A program made the position numbers and the translations under genes. The notes under the pieces were generated by a model. It searched no databases. It was not told where the DNA came from and saw nothing but the letters and a program-made list of their open reading frames with translations. A stretch of 64,000 nucleotides of DNA from VXPQ01 sp965117025 (GTDB lineage: Bacteria > Bacteroidota > Rhodothermia > Rhodothermales > VXPQ01). Where the stretch lies: NCBI GenBank assembly GCA_965117025.1, contig OZ220746.1, positions 806,001 to 870,000 of the forward strand, given 5' to 3'. Positions 53,213 to 62,112 of the stretch are shown in pieces. Within the stretch, counting starts at the first letter, position 1. Each line of letters begins with the position of its first letter.

Positions 53213-54583
53213 ATGCGGCGATATCTCGAAACAATCGCCCTCGTCTGTACACTGTGCGGCATCGCCGTAACGGTTTCCCCACTACCTGCAGCGGGGCAAA
53301 CGCGAACCGACCTCGTGTTTACGCGCGATGTGCTTCCGGTCATTGAGGAATCCTTTCTTCCTCTTCTCACGGAGGACACCGGCCTCGACGGCGGATCGTG
53401 GGAATCCCTGATGCGAGGATCCGAACAGGGCGAAGTGGTCATTCCCTTCGACGCCGACCGAAGCCTGCTTGTAGAACGCGCAGAAGAAGCGGGAGTCGAT
53501 CCCGGCGCCATCGCTCTGGTACGATCATGGATCGAAAGCGGCGCCCGGAGCGACGATGGAGAAGTCGCGTATGCGGATGCGGGGCCGTTCCTCTACGTAT
53601 GCAACCAGGGATCCGGGGTGATTTCCATTATCGACATGGAAGCGCATGTCGTCGCCCGTACCGTGGATCTGCGGGATTTCGGTTTCTCCGCCAATGCCAA
53701 GCCCCACCATGTGGCGGTCACGCCTGACGGAACGTTCTGGTACGTATCGCTTATCGGGGAGCATACCGTACTGAAGTTCAACCGGGATAACGAACTGGTG
53801 GGACGCACGGCATTCGAGGCGCCGGGTATGCTGGCGTTCGATCCCGCCCTGGAACAGCTGTATGTGGGCCGGTCGATGACCGCCGTCAACCCGCCGCAGC
53901 GCATCGGCGTGATCGAGCCGGACAGCATGGATATCGAGGAAATCGACGTATTCCATCCCCGACCGCACGCGCTTAACGTGACCCCGGACGGAAAATACGT
54001 GTTCAGCGCCAGTCTCGGCATGAATCAGATCGCCGTCGTGGACGCCGAATCTCTGGATATCGAACTCGTCCCTGTCCCGGGTATGCATCATAGTCTGGTG
54101 CAATTTGCCGTGGCCCCGGACGGACATTCCATGATCGTCGGAGGGCATATGAGTGGAGATATCCTGTTTCTCGACATCACAGAGCCGATGCAGCCCGCAG
54201 TCACGCAAACCCTGCCTCTTGGCGGAGGCCCCTGGCATCCATCGTTTCTTCCCGGAGGGGATCGTGTGGTCTTTCCCGCTAAAATGGCCAACGCCGTTTC
54301 TATCCTTGACGTAGCTACCGGAACCGAAATCGAAAGAATTTCCGGGCACGGCCTCGCAGAGCCGCACGGCAGTGCGGTGCGACCGGATGGACGATATATC
54401 TACGTATCCAGCAACAACCTGAACGCCAGATTCACCCCCCGATACCACCAGGAAGGCAATGATCCCCCCAACGGATCGGTGGTGGTCATCGACGCTAACA
54501 CGTTCGACATCGTAAAGGTCATCGAGGTGGAACAGTATCCCACGGGCGTCGGCGCCCAGCGGGATGAAACGACCGCCCGTTAA
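53213..54583 (+). CDS. YncE-like propeller with haem-less cytochrome-like domain
   Basis: The product is 456 residues from the ATG at 53213 (signal peptide to about PAAGQ). Residues 30-110 follow the layout of planctomycete-type cytochrome domains: VFTRDVLPVIEESFLPLL, then GGSWESLMRGSEQGEVVIPF, ADRSLLVERA and VRSWIESGARS. The position where the family has its CxxCH haem site reads ESFLPLLTEDTG, with no cysteine or histidine. The remainder is a YVTN/YncE beta-propeller with KPHHVAVTPDGTFWYVSLIG and similar blades. It is probably exported and redox-inactive. It stands in tandem with two other surface propeller genes. Confidence 0.8.
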   Translation: MRRYLETIALVCTLCGIAVTVSPLPAAGQTRTDLVFTRDVLPVIEESFLPLLTEDTGLDGGSWESLMRGSEQGEVVIPFDADRSLLVERAEEAGVDPGAIALVRSWIESGARSDDGEVAYADAGPFLYVCNQGSGVISIIDMEAHVVARTVDLRDFGFSANAKPHHVAVTPDGTFWYVSLIGEHTVLKFNRDNELVGRTAFEAPGMLAFDPALEQLYVGRSMTAVNPPQRIGVIEPDSMDIEEIDVFHPRPHALNVTPDGKYVFSASLGMNQIAVVDAESLDIELVPVPGMHHSLVQFAVAPDGHSMIVGGHMSGDILFLDITEPMQPAVTQTLPLGGGPWHPSFLPGGDRVVFPAKMANAVSILDVATGTEIERISGHGLAEPHGSAVRPDGRYIYVSSNNLNARFTPRYHQEGNDPPNGSVVVIDANTFDIVKVIEVEQYPTGVGAQRDETTAR

Positions 54584-54591
54584 GACTTCGC

Positions 54592-54848
54592 GGGATACTC
54601 TGATCAAAACCGCTGCGCTCAACGCGTCGCTTGTACCCGTCAAGGCCTTCATGATTGCATCGTTGAAATCAGCAGAAAACGCTGCGGATTCGTGGCGTTG
54701 CATACGTGACGCGCCCTTCGGGAGGCTGCGAGGGATGCGCTGGCTGTGTCATTCCTCATTATGCGGGGCCTGCCGCACTGCTTCGTCATTCCTTGCCAGC
54801 GCACCCCTCGCAAGCCCCTGAGCTTTGCGGACTTAATCAGAGTATCCC
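54592..54848. repeat. Inverted-repeat element, copy 2 (257 bp)
   Basis: The termini GGGATACTCTGAT and ATCAGAGTATCCC are perfect 13-bp inverted repeats. The left 140 bp are clearly homologous to copy 1 at 25622-25779. Between GCTGCGAGG (ending near 54733) and the right terminus it carries an extra folded module: arms near 54725-54744 and 54795-54815 (GATGCGCTGGC against GCCAGCGCACCCC). Copy 1 lacks this module. The element ends 4 bp before the next start codon. No target-site duplication is apparent. Confidence 0.8.
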
Positions 54849-54852
54849 GAGG

Positions 54853-56802
54853 ATGCATCGTTCCCGTCTACTCCCCTTTCTTTGCCTCCTTTTCGGCGCG
54901 CTGCCGGTTACGTTCCTCCCCGGTTGCGCCGGTACGGAACCGCGTGCAACAACCGAACGGGCTGCCGGCGAAATGCCTGTCCGGCGTGTAATCGCTCCCT
55001 TCGAGGTATACAAGACGAACGGCGACGCGTACGCATATCCTTTTCTCGGCGGCCTCAACATGCCGAGGCCTCAACTCCTCGATATCGATGCGGATGGAGA
55101 CAGTGATCTGTTCGTGCAGGAGCATCCGAACGCCATCATGTTTTTCGAGCGCAACGACACGCAGGAACCGCCTTTATGGACCTGGCGCTCCGATAAATAC
55201 GCAGGACTCGATGTCGGAGAATGGTACCGTTTCGCGGACATGGACGGAGACGGTGATTTCGACCTGCTCGCCGAGCAGCCTTTCAGTCATATGCGGTACT
55301 ACAAAAACGTGGGAACGCCCCTGCAGGCCGACTTCGTACAGGCAGTCGATACCCTCCGGGATGCAGAGGGTGAAGCCGTATTCTCCGACCGGCAGAATAT
55401 CCCGAACGTGACCGACATCGACTGCGATGGCCTGCCGGATTTGTTCATTGGACGCATTGACGGCACAGTCATGCGGTATGAAGCCGTCAAAACCGAACCT
55501 GCGCCCGTATTCCAACTCGTTACGGAAAACTTCGAGGACATTCGGATTGTGGCTCAGTTCGGGCAGCCTGGTATGCCCGCCCCGCCCGTTCTTCCGAATA
55601 TTCCGGGGGTCAACGACGATTTTATGAATGAGGGACCATCTCCGGGCAGAGATGTTTTCCCGAAAGACACGCAAAACCGGTCCGATCCGCTGCATGGAGC
55701 CAACACCATGACCTTTGCCGACATCGACGGTGACGGCGACCAGGATCTGTTCTGGGGGGATTTTTTTGAGCCGGGCCTGCTGTACATCGAAAACACGGGG
55801 GCCTGCGCCCGGCCGCGCCTGCACACTACGCCCGTTCCCTTTCCAATCAACAATCCACTCCAGTCCAGCGGGTACAATGCCCCTTCCTTCGGAGACCTCG
55901 ACGCCGACGGAGATATGGATCTGCTGGCAGGAGTCCTCGGGGGAGCGTTCAACCCGAACAGGACCGCGCAATCCAATCTGTACATGTACGAACAGCTCCC
56001 CGAAGAACGGTTTGCGCTGCGCACCACCCGGTTCATGGATCAGATCGACGTAGGAAGCGAAAGCTATCCCGTACTGGTCGATCTGGATGCGGACGGCGAT
56101 GAAGACCTGCTCGTCGCCAATAAAATCTCATCGGAAGACGGGCGCACCGCTTCGCTGGCGTACTTCGAAAACGCGGACGGTGCATACCATACAGGGGAAG
56201 CACCTGCCTTCTTTCCCGCCTATCATTACGCACCGGCCTTTGCGGACCTGGACGCCGACGGCGACATCGACCTTCTGCTCGGGACATGGAACGACGGCAT
56301 CGCATGGTACCGCAACGAAGGCGACCCCGGCGCACCGCACTTCGCTTTGCAACAGCGGGCATATATCCGGTTGACGCGTGGAAGCCACACCACGCCGGCA
56401 TTGGTAGACATCGATGACGACGGCGACCTGGATCTGTTCGTGGGCGAAACCTCCGGAACCATCAATTTCTACCGTAACGAAGGAACCGCTTCCGCCCCGG
56501 CCTTCGAATTCGTTTCCGACGAATACGCCGGGATCGACGTCGGACGCCGCAGCGTGCCGACGTTTATCGATACAGACCGCGACGGGGATCTGGACATGAT
56601 TGTCGGGAGCGAGCATGAGGGGCTTCTCCTGTTCCGCAATCGGGGAGACCGGACCACCCCCCTGTTCGGGGAAAGCGAACCGTTGCCGTACGATGTGCCC
56701 GAAGCAGCCGTCCCGGCCTTCGGCGACCCGGATGGGGACGGCGCGCTCGAACTTCTGGTCGGCGGATACAGTGGAGGACTCCTGTACTTTGACGGGCCGT
56801 AA
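54853..56802 (+). CDS. FG-GAP/VCBS repeat lipoprotein
   Basis: The product is 649 residues from the ATG at 54853, with a lipobox at FLPGC. The frame is open from 54706, but that part lies inside the inverted-repeat element. The mature protein holds at least nine FG-GAP/VCBS blades with the calcium-binding pattern D.DADGD.DL (LDIDADGDSDLFVQ, FADMDGDGDFDLL, DIDGDGDQDLFWG, VDLDADGDEDLLV, FGDPDGDGALELLVGGYSGG). This predicts a large calcium-stabilised beta-propeller at the cell surface, of a kind used in adhesion or binding. The gene is third in a row of exported propeller genes. The start codon is 4 bp downstream of the repeat element, which therefore supplies the ribosome-binding region. Confidence 0.85.
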   Translation: MHRSRLLPFLCLLFGALPVTFLPGCAGTEPRATTERAAGEMPVRRVIAPFEVYKTNGDAYAYPFLGGLNMPRPQLLDIDADGDSDLFVQEHPNAIMFFERNDTQEPPLWTWRSDKYAGLDVGEWYRFADMDGDGDFDLLAEQPFSHMRYYKNVGTPLQADFVQAVDTLRDAEGEAVFSDRQNIPNVTDIDCDGLPDLFIGRIDGTVMRYEAVKTEPAPVFQLVTENFEDIRIVAQFGQPGMPAPPVLPNIPGVNDDFMNEGPSPGRDVFPKDTQNRSDPLHGANTMTFADIDGDGDQDLFWGDFFEPGLLYIENTGACARPRLHTTPVPFPINNPLQSSGYNAPSFGDLDADGDMDLLAGVLGGAFNPNRTAQSNLYMYEQLPEERFALRTTRFMDQIDVGSESYPVLVDLDADGDEDLLVANKISSEDGRTASLAYFENADGAYHTGEAPAFFPAYHYAPAFADLDADGDIDLLLGTWNDGIAWYRNEGDPGAPHFALQQRAYIRLTRGSHTTPALVDIDDDGDLDLFVGETSGTINFYRNEGTASAPAFEFVSDEYAGIDVGRRSVPTFIDTDRDGDLDMIVGSEHEGLLLFRNRGDRTTPLFGESEPLPYDVPEAAVPAFGDPDGDGALELLVGGYSGGLLYFDGP

Positions 56803-56807
56803 CCTTT

Positions 56808-56841
56808 TAGGGCCTGTTACCACTATGCAGCGGCGCTCTGC
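56808..56841 (+). repeat. 36-bp dispersed repeat, copy R4
   Basis: The sequence is AGGGCCTGTTACCACTATG then CAGCGGCGCTCTGCTATCG. It lies 5 bp after the FG-GAP gene stop and 40 bp before the moeA start, so, like R1 and R3, it follows a gene end. It is 21 kb from the other three copies. Confidence 0.75.
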
Positions 56842-56880
56842 TATCGAACACGGACAGGCTTTCGTATACAAAACCGCCCT

Positions 56881-58101
56881 GTGAAAACTTTCATTTCGTT
56901 TCCGGAAGCACGGGACATCGTGCTGGACCATCTGCCTGGTCCGCGTGAAGACGTCATAGCCCTCGATGGGGCCCTCAGCAGAACACTGGGCCGACCCATT
57001 GTCGCCGCCGAAAACATTCCTCCGTTCGACAACTCGGCGATGGACGGTTTTGCCGTAAGGGCACAGGATGTGCCTGCACCGGGCACATGCCTGCCGCTCG
57101 CCGGGGAAATCTCCGCAGGCTGCAGCGATACCCATCCCCTTGCGCCGGGCACCTGTGTCCGCATCATGACGGGCGCCCCCTTGCCGGAAGGAGCAAATGC
57201 TGTGCTCCCCATTGAGGTCGCAGAAGTACACCCCGGGAAAAACTCCGTAACGTTCCTCAAGGCGGCAACCCCCGGCCATCATGTGCGGCCAGCCGGGCAA
57301 GACATGCCCCGGGGCCGTACGGTACTGGAAGCGGGAAAAACATTGACTCCTGCCGACATGGCCGTGCTCGCCTCCCTGGGACAGGTGCAAGTCCCTGTTG
57401 CATGTGCGCCTGCCGTATCGATCGTTACCACGGGCAACGAACTGCTCGAACCGTCTGAACCGCTTCGTCCCGGCAAAATCCGCAACGCGAACGGTCCGGC
57501 GCTCGCAGCGCAGATCGCTATGGCGGGGGGTCGATTATATGGTCAATTTCACGCCCCCGACACACGGGAAGCTGTCCGAAGCGCGCTCGAAGCTGCCTGC
57601 GAGGGTGACATGCTGGTCATATCGGGAGGCGTTTCCGTGGGAGACTACGACTTCGTGAAGGACGTGCTGGAAGACATGGGACTATCCATGCTGTTCTGGC
57701 GGGTACGGCAACGGCCCGGCAAACCCCTCGTCTTCGGGCTGCTGGGAGATATGCCCGTCTTCGGACTGCCCGGCAATCCGGTCTCCTCCGCAGTCTGCTT
57801 CGAGGCGTACGTGCGCCCTGCCCTTGCCAGCATGTTGGGGCGGCAAGACGTGCTGCCCCGACTCGAACCCGCTGTACTGGGCAAGGGCATTCCCAAAAAG
57901 CAGGGACTGCATCATTTCGTGCCGGGACAGGCGCGGTGGGTAGACCGCACGTTGACCGTTGCGCCTGCGGGGCCGCAAGGGTCTCATATCGTCTCGTCGC
58001 TGGCGCGGGCAGACGGCTTCATTCATCTCGCAGAATCGCTCGATGAGGCGCCTGCAGGCATGTCCGTTTCCTTTGAACGCCTGCATTGGGAACACCCGTG
58101 A
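56881..58101 (+). CDS. moeA: Molybdopterin molybdotransferase (MoeA)
   Basis: MoeA inserts molybdate into adenylated molybdopterin in the last step of molybdenum cofactor synthesis. The 406-residue product starts with GTG at 56881. Motifs are FDNSAMDGFAVRAQDV, GTCVRIMTGAPLPEGANAVL, SIVTTGNEL, ISGGVSVGDYDFVKDVLEDM and FGLPGNPVSSAVCFEAYVRP. The length is normal. It converges on moaA across a 55-bp gap with no clear terminator. No molybdoenzyme gene is in the window. Confidence 0.95.
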   Translation: MKTFISFPEARDIVLDHLPGPREDVIALDGALSRTLGRPIVAAENIPPFDNSAMDGFAVRAQDVPAPGTCLPLAGEISAGCSDTHPLAPGTCVRIMTGAPLPEGANAVLPIEVAEVHPGKNSVTFLKAATPGHHVRPAGQDMPRGRTVLEAGKTLTPADMAVLASLGQVQVPVACAPAVSIVTTGNELLEPSEPLRPGKIRNANGPALAAQIAMAGGRLYGQFHAPDTREAVRSALEAACEGDMLVISGGVSVGDYDFVKDVLEDMGLSMLFWRVRQRPGKPLVFGLLGDMPVFGLPGNPVSSAVCFEAYVRPALASMLGRQDVLPRLEPAVLGKGIPKKQGLHHFVPGQARWVDRTLTVAPAGPQGSHIVSSLARADGFIHLAESLDEAPAGMSVSFERLHWEHP

Positions 58102-58156
58102 CGGCATACCGCAGGGATGTTTCTTTTGGCCAGTGCGGGGCCGAACCACCTGCCGC

Positions 58157-59137
58157 CTATCCCCCGATCAGGATCATGGGACGGTTTTCCTGATCCACCA
58201 GTTGGAGCATACCCGCGTGCGCAGCCTTCTTCCGCAACACGGCGCTCCGGATCGCCTCCTCCAGCTCCCCATCCGAAGCCCCGCGCCGAAGCAAATCGCG
58301 CAGGCTCACCTCGGCATGCCCGAAAAGGCATACTTTCAACGACCCGTCGGCGGTAAGACGAAGCCGATTGCATGTCCCGCAGAATTTTTCGCTCATCGAC
58401 GTGATAAACCCTACCGTGCCCCGGTACCCCGGGACGCGCCAGGTTTTCGACGTGGCATGCGGCCCGTCTTCCAATCGAGCCAGTGCGGGATGAACCATGC
58501 GGATGCGCTCCAGCATGTCCGCATACGGAACAAACCCGTTCTCGGACCAGCCATTGCCCTGAAAAGGCATGTATTCGATAAACCGGACCCCGATCGGGGC
58601 GTCTCGCGTCAGCTCCACGAAATCGGGTACCTCGTCGTCGTTCACCCCGCGCATAATCACGCAATTCACCTTCACCGGGCTGTAGCCGTACGCAATCGCC
58701 AGATCGATAGCTTGCAATACTTCTTCGAGTCCCTTGCGCCGGGTGATCGTTTCAAATCTTTCCGGTACGAGCGTATCCAGACTGATGTTGATTGCATTGA
58801 CTCCGGCGGCGTGGAGACGGGGCAGTTTCTTCGGCAACAGCATGCCGTTCGTGGTAAGAGCCAGCGTCCTGAGCCCGGGCAGGCGTCCCAGCCTTTCCGC
58901 CAGATCTTCCATATGCTTGCGCACAAGCGGCTCGCCACCCGTCAGTCGGATTTTATCGACGCCGCGGCAAACGAAAATGCGAGCGAGGCGTTCGATCTCC
59001 TCGAAAGTAAGCAGTGCACTTCGGGGTAAAAGGTCTACCCCTTCCTCCGGCATACAATACCGGCAACGCAAGTTGCACCGCTCCGTAATGGAAATGCGAA
59101 GACAGGTATGCCGGCGTCCGAAGCGATCAGTGAACAT
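58157..59137 (-). CDS. moaA: GTP 3',8-cyclase (MoaA)
   Basis: MoaA is a radical-SAM enzyme that starts molybdenum cofactor synthesis by rearranging GTP. The product is 326 residues from the ATG at 59137 (MFTDRFGRRHTCLRISITER). The frame opens at 59230 but the family N terminus is at 59137. The first iron-sulfur site is CNLRCRYC, with IRLTGGEPL following. The second site is CGTCNRLRLTADG with a later cysteine in LKVCLFG, and a C-terminal glycine pair (LIGG) is present. The gene is divergent from the MATE exporter; the 83-bp gap shows no obvious promoter. Confidence 0.96.
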   Translation of the reverse strand: MFTDRFGRRHTCLRISITERCNLRCRYCMPEEGVDLLPRSALLTFEEIERLARIFVCRGVDKIRLTGGEPLVRKHMEDLAERLGRLPGLRTLALTTNGMLLPKKLPRLHAAGVNAINISLDTLVPERFETITRRKGLEEVLQAIDLAIAYGYSPVKVNCVIMRGVNDDEVPDFVELTRDAPIGVRFIEYMPFQGNGWSENGFVPYADMLERIRMVHPALARLEDGPHATSKTWRVPGYRGTVGFITSMSEKFCGTCNRLRLTADGSLKVCLFGHAEVSLRDLLRRGASDGELEEAIRSAVLRKKAAHAGMLQLVDQENRPMILIGG

Positions 59138-59220
59138 AACAGGCCCAAAAAATAAACGAGCACCCCTGCGTACAAAATCAAACGCTCCGGCGCCGGTTTC
59201 GATCCAGAGGTAAACACTCC

Positions 59221-60648
59221 TTGTCCCCACAAAAACCTTCTCTTGCTAATCTGTCCGGACGTCCCGGCGCCTGGGGACGCGCTGTACTCGAAGCCATTCG
59301 CGGAACGCATCAGGACTTCACGTCCGGCAGCCTCGTACGCGCCGTCGTGCTGCTTTCCATTCCGATGGTGCTGGAGATGCTTATGCAATCCGTCTTCGAG
59401 TTTGCAGACATCTTCTTTGTCAGCCGGTTGGGAGCGGATGCAGTGGCGGCAGTGGGCATCGGCGCCTCGTTGCTGATTTTCGTGTTCGCCACAGGTATTG
59501 GGCTAAGCATGGCGGTCACTGCCATGGTGGCCCGGCGAATCGGGGAAAAGAATCCCGAGGCAGCGTCCGCCGCGGCCTGGCAAGCCATCATTGCGGGTGT
59601 TGCGATTTCCATCCCGTTCTCCGTGGTCGGCATCGTGTTCGCCCCCGATATGCTCCGCCTCATGGGCGCCACGGAAGAGGTGGTGGAATACGGCACTACG
59701 TACGTTGCTATCCTCTTTGGCAGCAACATCACCATCCTGCTTCTTTTTCTCATCAACGCCATTTTCAGAGGAGCCGGCGACGCCGTATTCGCTATGCGGG
59801 CGCTGGCCATCGCAAATCTTCTGAACATTGCACTCGACCCCCTATTCATCTTCGGTTTGGGACCCATTCCTGCTATGGGCATCACCGGGGCAGCCATCGC
59901 AACGGCTATTTCACGAGCCACAGGCATCGCCTATCAGCTTCTCGTGCTGTTCCGGGGCAGCGGACGATTGACGATACGGCGCAAGGCGATGCACACGAAC
60001 AGGAAACTTTTGCAGCGCATGCTGAAAATTTCCGGACCGGGTATCGTGCAATACCTGGTCGCTTCAGCCAGCTGGATCGCCATCATACGTCTCGTGGCGG
60101 TATTCGGCAGCGAGGCGGTAGCGGGGTATACGATCGGGATACGTGTCGTCATCTTCGCCATCCTGCCCGCATGGGGCATGGCCAATGCAGCCGCCACATT
60201 GACCGGGCAAAATCTCGGCGCCGGGCAGCCTGACCGGGCGGCACGATCCGTGTGGATTACCGCCGGCGCCAGCGCATCCATTCTTGCGCTTGCGGGGGTC
60301 GGCATGATCATGGCGTCCGGCAGCATCATGCGCCTTTTCACCGACCAGCCAGGAGTGATCGAGGTCGGGGCATTGCTCCTGCGCTATCTCGGCGGCAGTT
60401 ACCCCTTCCTGGCGCTCGGCATGACCATGCTGCAGGCTTTCAACGGAGCCGGCGACACCGTTACGCCTACATGGATCAACTTCTTCTGCGGATGGCTCTT
60501 CCAGATTCCCGCGGCGTTGCTTCTTGCGCATACGCTGGGTCTGGGAACGGAAGGTACTTTCATAGGCGTCGCAGCTACCCAGGTAGTGTATGCCGCAGTG
60601 GGGATCGCATGGTTCCGGCGCGGACGCTGGAAACTGAAGGTGGTGTAG
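59221..60648 (+). CDS. MATE family efflux transporter
   Basis: This 475-residue inner-membrane exporter is expected to use a sodium or proton gradient to expel cationic compounds. Twelve hydrophobic segments in two halves are visible, with the MATE signature stretches LSIPMVLEMLMQSVFEFADI, FVSRLGADAVAAVGIG, and FNGAGDTVTPTWINFFCGW. The frame starts with a TTG at 59221; no ATG occurs before the first membrane segment, so a TTG or GTG start is likely. The substrate cannot be told. It stands between moaA (divergent) and a Spy-like gene. Confidence 0.92.
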   Translation: MSPQKPSLANLSGRPGAWGRAVLEAIRGTHQDFTSGSLVRAVVLLSIPMVLEMLMQSVFEFADIFFVSRLGADAVAAVGIGASLLIFVFATGIGLSMAVTAMVARRIGEKNPEAASAAAWQAIIAGVAISIPFSVVGIVFAPDMLRLMGATEEVVEYGTTYVAILFGSNITILLLFLINAIFRGAGDAVFAMRALAIANLLNIALDPLFIFGLGPIPAMGITGAAIATAISRATGIAYQLLVLFRGSGRLTIRRKAMHTNRKLLQRMLKISGPGIVQYLVASASWIAIIRLVAVFGSEAVAGYTIGIRVVIFAILPAWGMANAAATLTGQNLGAGQPDRAARSVWITAGASASILALAGVGMIMASGSIMRLFTDQPGVIEVGALLLRYLGGSYPFLALGMTMLQAFNGAGDTVTPTWINFFCGWLFQIPAALLLAHTLGLGTEGTFIGVAATQVVYAAVGIAWFRRGRWKLKVV

Positions 60649-60771
60649 TAAAAATCCCGGGCCGTGGAATGACGAACGGGAACAGGGAGTCCAACTTCCG
60701 AAAGCCGCCGAAAACATGAACACGATGCGGCTTCGCCTCTTCAGCTATTCATCACCATCCGGCATGCTATA

Positions 60772-61227
60772 ATGAAACGCTTTCTTCACATCCTGACAGG
60801 TATTACCACGATGGGTGCCTGTCTCTTGCTCATCCCCCCCGCGCTTGCCCAGGACAACGCCGTCCAGGACACCACGGCAAAGAAATCCGCTTCGGACCAT
60901 ATGGAGCGTAACGTCAAATGGATGACCGAACGACTCGATCTTACAGACGAGCAAGCTGCCTCGGTGAAAGCCATCCTTGCAGAACACAGGCAATCCCTCG
61001 AAGAACTCGGAGAACGTCGCCGTGCTATACAAGACGAACTGAAGACTTCCCTCGGAGAAGTATTGACCGAAGAGCAGATGGGAAAAATGGGCAAGCGTAT
61101 GTCCGGGGACAAAAACAGGAAAGGAAAAACCATGAAAGGCAAACGCGGCGGAGATCGGAAGCGAGGCAAGCGAATGCGCGGCGCACGCCGGGGTGACGGT
61201 GGACGCGGAGACGGGCACCGGCGATAA
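60772..61227 (+). CDS. Spy/CpxP-like periplasmic small protein
   Basis: The 151-residue product has a signal peptide (FLHILTGITTMGACLLLIPPALAQ). The central part has the helical pattern of Spy/CpxP-type LTXXQ proteins: HMERNVKWMTERLDLTDEQA, SVKAILAEHRQSLEEL and LGEVLTEEQMGKMGKRM. Such proteins act as periplasmic chaperones or metal/stress sensors. The last 40 residues are an unusual lysine/arginine/glycine-rich tail (RKGKTMKGKRGGDRKRGKRM), probably disordered and able to bind anionic partners. An intrinsic terminator follows the gene. Function in this organism is inferred only from the helical pattern. Confidence 0.7.
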   Translation: MKRFLHILTGITTMGACLLLIPPALAQDNAVQDTTAKKSASDHMERNVKWMTERLDLTDEQAASVKAILAEHRQSLEELGERRRAIQDELKTSLGEVLTEEQMGKMGKRMSGDKNRKGKTMKGKRGGDRKRGKRMRGARRGDGGRGDGHRR

Positions 61228-61250
61228 CGCACCCGGCAGAACCCGGAAGC

Positions 61251-61302
61251 GCCGGAGCGGTACGAATGGATTGGCAACTGTTCGTATCGCCCGGCGTTTT
61301 TT
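61251..61302 (+). terminator. Intrinsic terminator after the Spy-like gene
   Basis: The arms GCCGGAGCGGTACGAA (61251-61266) and TTCGTATCGCCCGGC (61281-61295) pair with one bulge and one G-T pair, and T6 follows at 61297-61302. An in-frame ATG begins at 61303, right at the end of the T-run, which argues for a later start of the next gene. Confidence 0.8.
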
Positions 61303-61329
61303 ATGGATATGCCACATTCGCAACACGCC

Positions 61330-62106
61330 ATGCACGCGCTCTCTACTCTTAGACCAACACTCGCCATCATCGCACTGGCCGCTGCGCTACTCACAGGATG
61401 CGGGGGTGCTGCCCCGCTAACGAGTTCCGCCCCCGGCGAGCCGGTCGTCGTGGACGCCCAACTGAATGAATGGGGCGGCAAACTGAAAACACTCAGTAGT
61501 AAAGACGGTCTGCTGGCCGGCGTACAAAACGACGACCATCACCTGTACCTTTCGCTCAGTACAAGAAATGTGGCAAGTATCGGAAGCATTATGCGTGCAG
61601 GATTGATTGTCTGGGTTGACCCTGCCGGCGGCAAGGAGAAAACATTCGGCATTCGCTTTCCGCTTGGTCTGTCCATGGATGAAACCGGGGATCGCCGCCT
61701 CGGGGAAGGGGCGGCCGCCGACCGCGTTCGCATCGAGCGCTCAACCCGGGAGGTGGAAATCATCGGGGCAGACGGACAAGTAATTCGCAGACACAAAGAC
61801 TCCATTCCGGGCATTGCCGCAGCGGTCGAAGCGGACCAGGGCGTACTCACCTACGAAATTCAGGTGCCCCTTGCGCACACCGACGGGGTGTTGTATGCCA
61901 TCGGGACAAAACCGGGCCAGGAAATAGGGGTCGGCATTGCTACCCCTGACGAATTCATCGTCAATGCGGCGCAGCAACCTGGTTTCGGGGGATTGCCGGG
62001 CGGCCGCATGGCCAGTGCGGAAGGACGGGGATACCGGGGAATTCCTCAAGCGGGCCTCGGCATCAGTACATTCAAGGAATGGATGCTTGTAACGCTGGCC
62101 GAATAA
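61330..62106 (+). CDS. Lipoprotein with CBM9-like domain
   Basis: The product is 258 residues from the ATG at 61330 (MHALSTLRPTLAIIALAAAL, lipobox LLTGC). An ATG at 61303 directly abuts the terminator T-run and is less likely. The mature part starts like carbohydrate-binding family 9 and related domains: EPVVVDAQLNEWGGKL, LLAGVQNDDHHLYLSLSTRN, GLIVWVDPAGGKEKTFGIRF and TYEIQVPL. That layout suggests binding of a sugar or of another surface component. No enzymatic motif is evident. The next gene starts 6 bp after the stop, so both are probably cotranscribed. Confidence 0.7.
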   Translation: MHALSTLRPTLAIIALAAALLTGCGGAAPLTSSAPGEPVVVDAQLNEWGGKLKTLSSKDGLLAGVQNDDHHLYLSLSTRNVASIGSIMRAGLIVWVDPAGGKEKTFGIRFPLGLSMDETGDRRLGEGAAADRVRIERSTREVEIIGADGQVIRRHKDSIPGIAAAVEADQGVLTYEIQVPLAHTDGVLYAIGTKPGQEIGVGIATPDEFIVNAAQQPGFGGLPGGRMASAEGRGYRGIPQAGLGISTFKEWMLVTLAE

Positions 62107-62112
62107 CACATT

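Noticed and set aside
60768..60773. TATAAT directly before the Spy-like gene as its promoter
   Set aside because: It overlaps the ATG itself, so transcription would begin inside the coding region.
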